Shown here: piece after piece, positions 57,242 through 64,000 of the stretch
Numbering within the stretch: position 1 is the first letter of the stretch
How the letters are laid out: every line of letters begins with the position of its first letter
Source of the DNA: Pedobacter sp. MC2016-24
GTDB taxonomy: Bacteria; Bacteroidota; Bacteroidia; Sphingobacteriales; Sphingobacteriaceae
DNA length: 64,000 nucleotides
Reading direction: 5' to 3'
Assembly (NCBI RefSeq): GCF_015223055.1
Contig: NZ_JADFBX010000017.1
Location: forward strand, 62,001 to 126,000
Position numbers and translations under genes: made by a program
Notes under the pieces: generated by a model
Seen by the model: the letters and a program-made list of their open reading frames with translations, nothing else
The model's database searches: none
Told to the model about the DNA's origin: nothing

Positions 57242-57802
57242 ATGAACATAAAAAAACTATTATTTGTACTCCTTTGTGCATTTACCTTTCAAAATGCAAT
57301 CGCTCAAATTGCACCTGCACCGGCTTCGGAAGTGCTAAATGCAGCAATACAGAAAGCGGCCACTGAAAAAAAACAGGTACTGGCTATGTTTCACGCCTCC
57401 TGGTGTGGTTGGTGCCATAAAATGACAGCCAGTTTGAATGACCCGGCTATCAAACCTTATTTTGATAAAAATTATGTAATCGCCGATTTTGTTGTTTACG
57501 AAAGTAAAGGCAAGGAGAACCTGGAGAACCCTGGTGCAGCAGAATTGCTAAAGAAATACAACAATGCCGATCAGGGCTTACCAACCTGGTTATTTTTTGA
57601 CGCCAAACAAAACCTGATTGCCGACTCACAAGTACGGCCCGCCGGCGTTCCGCTGAGTACCAAAGGTGAGAACGTAGGTTGCCCGGCAAAACCTGATGAA
57701 GTGGCATACTTCATCGCCTGTTTAAAAAAGACCTCGAAATTGAATGAGAAACAACTGAACGAAATTGCCGCTGTTTTTGCCAAAAACGAGATTAAAAGAT
57801 AA
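57242..57802 (+). CDS. Secreted thioredoxin-fold protein with CGWC motif
   Basis: This 186-residue periplasmic thioredoxin-like protein has a signal peptide (about 1-21, FQNAIAQ at the cut) and the active site FHASWCGWCHKM (about 48-59). The N-terminal extension before ATG 57242 is not part of a signal peptide, so this start is preferred. LPTWLFFDAKQNLI near 113-126 holds the cis-proline. It probably reduces or oxidises periplasmic disulphides or delivers reducing power to another enzyme. It is followed by a strong terminator, so it is monocistronic. Confidence 0.9.
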   Translation: MNIKKLLFVLLCAFTFQNAIAQIAPAPASEVLNAAIQKAATEKKQVLAMFHASWCGWCHKMTASLNDPAIKPYFDKNYVIADFVVYESKGKENLENPGAAELLKKYNNADQGLPTWLFFDAKQNLIADSQVRPAGVPLSTKGENVGCPAKPDEVAYFIACLKKTSKLNEKQLNEIAAVFAKNEIKR

Positions 57803-57820
57803 TCAATCATGTCGATTTCA

Positions 57821-57854
57821 GGCCGCATCGTAAATCACGATGCGGCCTTTTTTT
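57821..57854 (+). terminator. Terminator of the thioredoxin gene
   Basis: A perfect 11-bp stem (GGCCGCATCGT, 57821-57831, with ACGATGCGGCC, 57837-57847) has a five-base loop and is followed by seven T residues. It shows that the MFS gene cannot begin upstream of this point. Confidence 0.94.
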
Positions 57855-57856
57855 AT

Positions 57857-57864
57857 TATATTTG
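57857..57864 (+). promoter_or_regulatory. -7 promoter element for the MFS gene
   Basis: TATATTTG matches TAnnTTTG and lies three bases beyond the T-run of the preceding terminator, 26 bases before the ATG at 57890. Confidence 0.55.
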
Positions 57865-57889
57865 TACGCTATTACAACATAGCTATATC

Positions 57890-59062
57890 ATGCCCGATCC
57901 TTCCAAGTCCATCTATACCTTTCAGTTTGCCCTGGTTTGCTTAAGTTCCTTCTTATTTTCTGCGAGTTTCAATATGCTGATTCCGGAACTTCCTGCTTAT
58001 CTGACGGCAATGGGTGGGGCAGAGTATAAAGGTTTGATTATCGCTTTGTTTACTCTTACGGCGGGGATTTCCCGTCCTTTTAGTGGAAAACTGACCGATA
58101 CCATTGGTCGTGTTCCGGTCATGGCTGTAGGCTCGTTGGTCTGCTTTGTTTGTGGCTTTATGTATCCATTGCTTACTACGGTAGCAGGTTTTTTGTTTTT
58201 AAGGCTCGTCCATGGTTTCTCTACCGGATTTAAACCGACAGCTACAGCAGCTTATGTGGCAGACCTGGTTCCGAAAGGGAAATGGGGAGAGGCAATGGGA
58301 ATTCATGGCATTTGTTTCAGCACCGGCCTTGCCATTGGACCGGCAATAGGAAGTACCATTACAGCGCATTATTCGATCAATATACTCTTTTATTGCTCAT
58401 CGCTATTTGCGCTAATGTCAATCGTTATCCTGGCCAATATGAAGGAAACCCTACCGGATAAAGCCCGTTTTAAATTCAGCCATTTAAAAATAAACAGAAA
58501 GGATATTTTCGATTGGGCTGTACTTCCTGCTGTGATCATTATCTTTTTAACTTACATCAGTTATGGTGCAATTTTAACGGTAATTTCTGACTGGAGCGGA
58601 CATCTCGGAACAAGCAATAAAGGTCTGTTTTTTATGGTTTTTACATTGACCTCATTGTTGATCCGTTTTGTGGCAGGTAAGGCTTCCGACCGGCATGGAC
58701 GAACGTTGATCCTGCGGGTTTCACTGGGCTTACTGGCCCTGGCCATGTTTTTAATCGCTATTGCCAGTTCTTCCTTAATGCTGATGCTGGCTTCGGCCCT
58801 TTATGGTGTGGCAACAGGCATGTTATCGCCAACTGCAACTGCCTGGACTGCCGACTTGAGTAATCCGGAGCAAAGGGGTAAGGCTATGGCCACCATGTAC
58901 ATTTCTCTTGAAGCAGGAATCGGGATGGGTGCTTTGCTTGCAGGCTGGCTTTTTGTTGACGATATCGCCATGATTCCCGTAACATTTTATTGTTGTTCAG
59001 GAATCACTATGCTTGCGCTGGTTTACCTGCAATTCTTTTATAAAGCAAAAACTACAGCATAA
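57890..59062 (+). CDS. Major facilitator superfamily transporter
   Basis: This 390-residue inner-membrane transporter has about twelve hydrophobic helices. Typical motifs are SRPFSGKLTDTIGRVPVM (about 64-81, motif A) and the corresponding RFVAGKASDRHGRTLI in the second half. MHGFSTGFKPTATAAYVADL type segment at about 108-127 and STGLAIGPAIGSTI are drug/sugar-efflux-like features. The substrate cannot be told. The start at 57890 follows a terminator and promoter, ruling out the longer frame from 57809. Confidence 0.9.
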   Translation: MPDPSKSIYTFQFALVCLSSFLFSASFNMLIPELPAYLTAMGGAEYKGLIIALFTLTAGISRPFSGKLTDTIGRVPVMAVGSLVCFVCGFMYPLLTTVAGFLFLRLVHGFSTGFKPTATAAYVADLVPKGKWGEAMGIHGICFSTGLAIGPAIGSTITAHYSINILFYCSSLFALMSIVILANMKETLPDKARFKFSHLKINRKDIFDWAVLPAVIIIFLTYISYGAILTVISDWSGHLGTSNKGLFFMVFTLTSLLIRFVAGKASDRHGRTLILRVSLGLLALAMFLIAIASSSLMLMLASALYGVATGMLSPTATAWTADLSNPEQRGKAMATMYISLEAGIGMGALLAGWLFVDDIAMIPVTFYCCSGITMLALVYLQFFYKAKTTA

Positions 59063-59141
59063 AACAAAAATTCATTCGCTTAGATAGTGTGAAAAATACA
59101 ATTGTTTTTTCTAGATTTATTTCTTAAACCAAACACACAGT

Positions 59142-60539
59142 ATGAACAAACATTATCTCAAGTTTGGAGCAAGCGCATTTATGTGGTTGCTCGGAACCAC
59201 GTTGGTGTCCGGACAGGATTTAACAACACTGTCGGGATTCACATTAAACGATCTTTCTCCTTTTAAAACCCCAGGTCAATCCTGGTCTCTTGCCGCATCG
59301 GTCAGCTTAAATCCATCGGCTGCTGCAAATGAATTGAAAATTGAAAATGGTACTGGGGTTCTGGTGAATTTCCCAGGTAAAAAGAACCAAGGTACAGACT
59401 TACTCACCAATGGAACACACGGTGATGCAGTCATTGAGCTCGATTATCTCCTGGCTAAGGGTGCCAGCTCCGGAGTTTATCTGCAGGGAATCTATGAAAT
59501 TCAATTGCGGGATTCCTGGGACATTAAAAGCCCTTTATCTACAGACAATGGCGGGATTTATGAGCTTTATGCACCACGACAGAATGCAAGTAAAGCGCCG
59601 GGTTTATGGCAACATTTGCGAATCGAATTTCAGGCACCACGGTTTGATGCTTCCGGTCGTAAAATCTCGAATGCAAGAATGTTGAGTGTGACACTTAATG
59701 GCGTATTAATTCACGATAACGTAGAACTACCGGGCCCTGCAAAAGGACTTAATGATGCTGAAAAGCCTTTTGGGGGGTTGAAATTCCAGGGCGATCAAGG
59801 CGCAGTAGCTTTTAAAAATATTAAAATTTCTAAACTTCCTGAAGCCTTGCTGAACGGCGGACAAAGGGGCAAGGATATGCCCAATCCCATATATATTGAT
59901 GCCCCATCCAATACCATGATCCGGAGTTTCGTCGATCTGGCCAGAGATGTACGTGTGGTACATGCCATTTCTGTAGGAAGCCCTTCACAGGTCCATTACA
60001 GTTATGATCTGGACAATGGGATGCTGGTACAAGGCTGGCGTGGAGATTTTATAGACGCGACGCCCATGTGGGATGGCCGGGGTAATGGTACCGCTAAAGC
60101 AAGGGGTAGCGTTACCCGTTTTAGCATACAACCTGTACCCGCAATTGCGCAGCTAAGTACTCCGGAATCGCCTTGGTTGGCAGACAGCACCGGAACAGGT
60201 TTCAAGACCAAGGGCTATGTGATGGATGCCGATGATCGCCCTGAGTTTAAATACAATATGTATGGCGCGCATGTTACTGATGCGATCAAGGTTGTGAATA
60301 ACGGGCAGGGTTTGAGCCGTACGATCAGCACGGATAAGCCGGTAGCCAATTTATATGTGCTGTTAGCTGTGGCGCCGGATGTAAAGGAGCTCGCCAAAGG
60401 ACTTTACCTGATTGATGGCCAGTCGTTTTATTTGAAAATGGACGATGTCGCTGATCGGCCAATTATCAGGGACGTTAATGGTAAAAAAGAACTTATAGTT
60501 CTGCTACGTAACAAGTTGAATTATTCTATTTTATTCTAA
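59142..60539 (+). CDS. Secreted DUF1080 protein (3-keto-disaccharide hydrolase-like)
   Basis: This 465-residue secreted protein has a signal peptide (1-24, LVSGQ at the cut). Residues about 60-235 form a concanavalin-like DUF1080 domain with GVYLQGIYEIQLRDSW, GGIYELYAP and GLWQHLRIEFQAPRF. DUF1080 proteins include 3-keto-glycoside hydrolases. A second beta domain (about 250-465) of unknown function has VHAISVGSPSQVHYSYDLDN and DADDRPEFKYNMYGAHV. It is 15 bases upstream of a propeller/cytochrome c gene, so the two likely form an oxidative glycan-processing unit; this role is inferred. Confidence 0.85.
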   Translation: MNKHYLKFGASAFMWLLGTTLVSGQDLTTLSGFTLNDLSPFKTPGQSWSLAASVSLNPSAAANELKIENGTGVLVNFPGKKNQGTDLLTNGTHGDAVIELDYLLAKGASSGVYLQGIYEIQLRDSWDIKSPLSTDNGGIYELYAPRQNASKAPGLWQHLRIEFQAPRFDASGRKISNARMLSVTLNGVLIHDNVELPGPAKGLNDAEKPFGGLKFQGDQGAVAFKNIKISKLPEALLNGGQRGKDMPNPIYIDAPSNTMIRSFVDLARDVRVVHAISVGSPSQVHYSYDLDNGMLVQGWRGDFIDATPMWDGRGNGTAKARGSVTRFSIQPVPAIAQLSTPESPWLADSTGTGFKTKGYVMDADDRPEFKYNMYGAHVTDAIKVVNNGQGLSRTISTDKPVANLYVLLAVAPDVKELAKGLYLIDGQSFYLKMDDVADRPIIRDVNGKKELIVLLRNKLNYSILF

Positions 60540-60554
60540 TCCGGTTTTAAGAAC

Positions 60555-62531
60555 ATGAAATATACTTGTAAAATGCTGGCTATGCTGGCTTTGAGTTTAA
60601 CATATAGCCTGGGCCATGCGCAGGAGACACCAAAAGAAGAAGACTTTTTTAAAATGATGAAGGTTCGCGTACCCGAAGGGATTATCCTGGAAGTAGGTGG
60701 ATTGGTTACTTTGCCAAATGGGGATTTAGGTATCTCTACCCGACGGGGTGATGTATTTGTGGTGGAAAACCCAACGAGCAACCGGCCATATTTTAGGAAA
60801 TTTGCGAGCGGTTTACACGAAATTCTGGGACTTGCATATAAAGACGGTGCTTTTTACGCTGCCCAGCGTGGCGAGCTGACGAAGCTGATAGACAAAAACA
60901 TGGATGGAAAGGCTGATGTTTATGAAACCATTTACGCCTGGCCTTTGAGTGGCCATTACCACGAATATAGTTTTGGACCTAAAATAGCCCCAGACGGATC
61001 CTTTTTTGTTACCGGTAATGTTGCTTTTGGTAACCAGGAGTGGTGGCGCGCAGAAAGTAAGGTTCCAATGCGGGGTTGGGCCATGAACATTACTGAAGAT
61101 GGACAGATGAGACCCTGGGCTGCAGGAATGCGCTCGCCGGCAGGATTGAACGTGATTGACGGTCAGTTGTATTATACAGAAAATCAAGGTGACTGGGTGG
61201 GTTCCGGTGGCGTATGGAAAGTTAATAAAGGTGACTTTATGGGGCATCCTGCAAGTTTGAGATGGACCAGCCGCTCGGATTCACCAGTTAAGCTGGCCTC
61301 TGATTTTTTCTATTCTAAATTAGATGAACGCCGGATCAATGATAAAGAGGGCCGACCAATTAAGCCAGAAAACAGGGTCAATGAGCACTTTAAAACTTTG
61401 TTTGACATGAAAGCTGAATTTCCTGAATTGCGGTTGCCTTCGGTATGGCTACCTTATGGTATTCTGGGTATTTCTACTGCTGAACCGGTAAAAATTCCAA
61501 AGGGTACTTTTGGCCCTTTTGAAGGTCAGATGCTGGTGGGAGACCAGGGGATGAGCATCATCTCCAGGGTATTTCTGGAAGAAGTGAATGGCGTACAGCA
61601 AGGCGCAGCATTTTTGTTCAGAAGCGGATTCCGCTCTGGCGTATTGCGTCTGGCATGGGGCAATGACGGCTCTTTATTTGTTGGAGAGACCAATCGCGGC
61701 TGGGGTTCTGCAGGCGATGCCAATGAAGGTTTGGAAAGACTGGTTTACAACAATAATATGCCTTTTGAGATGAAGGCCGTAAGGGCAATGCCGGATGGTT
61801 TTGAAATTGAGTTTACCAATCCGGTTGATCAAAAATCGGCACAGGATCTGGCGTCGTATAGTGTAGAGAGTTTCATTTATAAATATCAACCGGTATACGG
61901 ATCGCCACCAGTAAACAACGAAGTACTGAAAGTTAAGGGCGTTAAAGTTTCAGCAGATGGGTTAAAAGCCAGAATTGTGGTAGATGGGCTGCGTCCTTTT
62001 TACATTCATACGATTGCTTTGAACGGGCTTCGTGAAAAAGATAATTTCCATTCATTGGTGCACCCAACTGCTTACTATACACTCAACAGCATACCCAATG
62101 GACAAAAATTAAGTATCTCCGAATGGAGCACCAGAAATTCTGCCAATGATGCAGTTGCTAATGTGGTACCTAAAGCCGTTCAAAAGATCGTCATTAAACC
62201 TGCAGCAAAAGTTAAGCCGGCTGCTCAGGCCCCTAAAAAAGTATCGGAGAAAACAGCGGTGACAACCGCAAAGGCACCTACTTATGAAGAGGTAAAAGGA
62301 ATACTGGCCAGCAACACCTGTCTGGCTTGCCACAATGCGACAAAGAAACAAGTCGGACCAGCCTTTAACGAAATTGCGAAACGTAAATATTCAAACGAGA
62401 AAATTTTGCAGTTGATTCACAATCCAAAGCCAGAAAACTGGCCGGGCTATTCAACGGAAATGCCACCGATGCCACAGGTATCTAAAGCAGATGGGCTTAA
62501 AATTGCAGCCTGGATCAATTCATTAAGATAA
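60555..62531 (+). CDS. Secreted propeller dehydrogenase-like protein with C-terminal cytochrome c domain
   Basis: This 658-residue protein has a signal peptide (1-22). Residues about 30-420 form a beta-propeller of the membrane-bound dehydrogenase type (PEGIILEVGGLVTLPNGDLG and PLSGHYHEYSFGPKIAPDGS), followed by a beta domain (about 420-520) and an Ala/Lys/Pro-rich linker (about 540-575). The C-terminal mono-heme cytochrome c domain has the CLACH motif (about 594-598) and PPMPQV with the distal methionine (about 636-641). It could oxidise a sugar and pass electrons to the heme; the cofactor (PQQ or none) is not visible. It is 15 bases after the DUF1080 gene. Confidence 0.85.
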   Translation: MKYTCKMLAMLALSLTYSLGHAQETPKEEDFFKMMKVRVPEGIILEVGGLVTLPNGDLGISTRRGDVFVVENPTSNRPYFRKFASGLHEILGLAYKDGAFYAAQRGELTKLIDKNMDGKADVYETIYAWPLSGHYHEYSFGPKIAPDGSFFVTGNVAFGNQEWWRAESKVPMRGWAMNITEDGQMRPWAAGMRSPAGLNVIDGQLYYTENQGDWVGSGGVWKVNKGDFMGHPASLRWTSRSDSPVKLASDFFYSKLDERRINDKEGRPIKPENRVNEHFKTLFDMKAEFPELRLPSVWLPYGILGISTAEPVKIPKGTFGPFEGQMLVGDQGMSIISRVFLEEVNGVQQGAAFLFRSGFRSGVLRLAWGNDGSLFVGETNRGWGSAGDANEGLERLVYNNNMPFEMKAVRAMPDGFEIEFTNPVDQKSAQDLASYSVESFIYKYQPVYGSPPVNNEVLKVKGVKVSADGLKARIVVDGLRPFYIHTIALNGLREKDNFHSLVHPTAYYTLNSIPNGQKLSISEWSTRNSANDAVANVVPKAVQKIVIKPAAKVKPAAQAPKKVSEKTAVTTAKAPTYEEVKGILASNTCLACHNATKKQVGPAFNEIAKRKYSNEKILQLIHNPKPENWPGYSTEMPPMPQVSKADGLKIAAWINSLR

Positions 62532-62588
62532 CAGCATCATTAACCAATAAACCATTTTAAGCGCAGGACGCGCATTCTAGAAACAAGT

Positions 62589-64000
62589 ATGAGAAGATTA
62601 ATGACTATCCTGTTGATTTTTGTAGGGATACAACTTTCAGCCACAGGACAAACCAAAAATAATTTAACTGGTAAAATTTTAAATCAGCAAAACCAGCCTA
62701 TAGCAGGAGCTACGGTGCAGGTATTGAATACCAATGTAGCTGTGTCAGCAAATGATAGCGGAAATTTTACCATCTATGAAATTCCTAAAGGGGCTTTTAC
62801 ATTGAGAATCACGGCCGTTGGCTATGCTGAAGCCATTGAGCAAATTAAAAACATCTCAGGATCATTCGTTTTCAAACTGAAATCCGTTGACTTGAAATTG
62901 GATGAAGTAACTGTTTCTGCCCAAAAAACGGAACAGAATATCCAGCATTTGCCATTAAGCATAACTGCTTTGTCGGCTGGTCAGGTTCAGGCCTACAATA
63001 TGCGGAATTTAAGAGACCTTCGCACGGTAATCCCTAACCTGTACGCAGGAAACCCAGGTGATGGCAGGAATGTGGTTTCTATAAGGGGAATTGTGAGTAC
63101 CTCTTATGATCCAGCGGTAGCGACCTACGTAGATGGTGTAAATCAATTTGGACTGGATACTTATATTTCTGATTTGCTGGATGTAGAACGTATCGAAGTT
63201 TTAAGAGGTCCGCAAGGCACATTATATGGCCGGAATGCTATGGGTGGGGTGATCAATGTGATCACCAGACAGCCCGGAAATACCTTTACAGGTTTTGCAG
63301 GAATAGATGCCGGAAGCTTCGGTCAGCAACGTTATTCACTTGGTTTGAGAACTCCATTGATTCAGGATAAATTATATCTTGGCGCTACAGGCATGTATAA
63401 TGTACAAAACGGTATTTATACCAACGACTTCAATAACCAGCGTTTTGATAAGTTAAGCGGGATTATGGGCAACTACTTTTTAAAATACCTGGCAAGTGAC
63501 CGCCTGTCATTGATTTTGAATTTGAAACACAATGCCAACCGAAATGACGGTGCTTTTCCATTGGCAGGTTCCATAAATGATGCATTTGAAAATCCTTTTC
63601 GTGTAAACCAGGATGCCACAACGCAAATGGTTGACAACTTGTTGAATGTTTCGTTCTCTGCCAATTATACAGGAGAGCACCTGAGTATGACTTCGCAAAC
63701 AGCCTATCAATCCAATTACAGGTATTATAAAACACCTATTGATGGCGATTTTTCTCCATTGGACATCGTGTCGATACAAAATAATTTTGGTAAGGAATGG
63801 AACAAGGTAGAAGTACTGAGTCAGGAATTTAAATTCAGTTCTCCTGCAGTATCTGATAGCCGACTTAAATGGACAGCAGGCGTATATGGTTTTTATCAGT
63901 ATAGTCCGACAAAACAAGGCACACACTACGGAAAAGATGCTGGTCTATTTGGCAGCCCAATCCTAAACTTTACTGACCTGGCAACCAATACTGCAAAAAG
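62589..64000 (+). CDS. TonB-dependent receptor (3' end outside the window)
   Basis: The frame is open to the right edge; about 470 codons are visible. A signal peptide (about 1-20, ATGQ) is followed by a carboxypeptidase-regulatory-like domain (about 25-105, LTGKILNQQNQPIAGATVQV) and a plug with SIRGIVSTSYDPAVATYVDG and YGRNAMGGVINVITRQPGN. The barrel begins near 230. Lack of the SusC signature VVIVGYG and the IEVLRGPQGTLYGRN motif place it among classic TonB receptors rather than SusC. It is 57 bases after the propeller/cytochrome gene on the same strand and may import a product of that system. Confidence 0.9.
   Translation, partial: MRRLMTILLIFVGIQLSATGQTKNNLTGKILNQQNQPIAGATVQVLNTNVAVSANDSGNFTIYEIPKGAFTLRITAVGYAEAIEQIKNISGSFVFKLKSVDLKLDEVTVSAQKTEQNIQHLPLSITALSAGQVQAYNMRNLRDLRTVIPNLYAGNPGDGRNVVSIRGIVSTSYDPAVATYVDGVNQFGLDTYISDLLDVERIEVLRGPQGTLYGRNAMGGVINVITRQPGNTFTGFAGIDAGSFGQQRYSLGLRTPLIQDKLYLGATGMYNVQNGIYTNDFNNQRFDKLSGIMGNYFLKYLASDRLSLILNLKHNANRNDGAFPLAGSINDAFENPFRVNQDATTQMVDNLLNVSFSANYTGEHLSMTSQTAYQSNYRYYKTPIDGDFSPLDIVSIQNNFGKEWNKVEVLSQEFKFSSPAVSDSRLKWTAGVYGFYQYSPTKQGTHYGKDAGLFGSPILNFTDLATNTAK

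Noticed and set aside
57809..57889. Longer N-terminus for the MFS transporter
   Set aside because: The extension covers a perfect intrinsic terminator and a promoter element.
1..64000. CRISPR arrays, tRNA or rRNA genes, insertion sequences and attachment sites
   Set aside because: Looked for repeated units, tRNA-like cloverleaf sequences, transposase motifs and direct-repeat borders and found none that could be supported by eye.

Overview
The window looks like chromosome of a member of Bacteroidota, most likely Sphingobacteriaceae (Pedobacter-like). Signs are SusC/SusD genes, an ECF sigma/FecR-type anti-sigma pair, many TonB-dependent receptors, OmpA proteins with PD40 repeats, a small histone H1-like gene, weak Shine-Dalgarno sites, and promoter elements of the Bacteroidota type (TTTG, about 19 bp, TAnnTTTG). 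No tRNA, rRNA, CRISPR array, insertion sequence or prophage was recognised. Most of the sequence is ordinary core genome; accessory interest lies in 15.7-27.5 kb, 33-45 kb and 45.8-46.9 kb.

Layout. 1-11.7 kb is housekeeping: recQ (cut by the left edge), kdsA, an OmpA/PD40 protein, queE, a Rieske protein, folD, lepA, an omega-amidase/aminotransferase pair, a queuosine-precursor transporter and a Rnk/Gre-like factor. 12.1-13.5 kb holds a RES-Xre type toxin-antitoxin pair and an orphan receiver protein. 13.7-15.6 kb has a 59-residue histone-like protein, an aldo/keto reductase and a YceH protein. 15.7-27.5 kb is a long co-directional operon: a 31-codon leader peptide with four consecutive Cys codons, SusC, SusD, three tandem DoxX-like membrane proteins, an FAD oxidoreductase and a YeiH-type putative sulfate exporter. 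27.6-33 kb carries pncB, a bestrophin, an alcohol dehydrogenase, TerD and small envelope proteins. 33.1-44.7 kb is a catecholate-siderophore type iron locus (XusABC-like) with its own ECF sigma factor, a short anti-sigma factor, a second DUF4374-like lipoprotein, and a 63-residue protein that looks like only the DNA-binding half of Fur. 45.8-46.9 kb holds a PhyH-family dioxygenase whose 5' leader encodes a second poly-cysteine peptide (five Cys codons and stop) followed by a terminator-like hairpin. 47-59 kb is mixed: SDR, GAF, CPA1 antiporter, GH15 and OtsAB fusion (trehalose metabolism), HD, thioredoxin and MFS. 59-64 kb holds a DUF1080 protein, a propeller/cytochrome c protein and a TonB receptor cut by the right edge.

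The most exciting candidate is a pair of independent poly-cysteine leader peptides, each behind a recognisable promoter and ahead of genes with plausible links to sulfur. They suggest cysteine-responsive attenuation in Bacteroidota, analogous to the poly-Cys upstream ORFs known from mycobacteria. The second candidate is an ECF sigma regulon readable from sequence: two ungapped copies of GTAGGGG-N14-TGATAAT, one ahead of the anti-sigma gene and one ahead of the siderophore receptor operon.

All family assignments are from reading motifs and remembered family features; no search was run.
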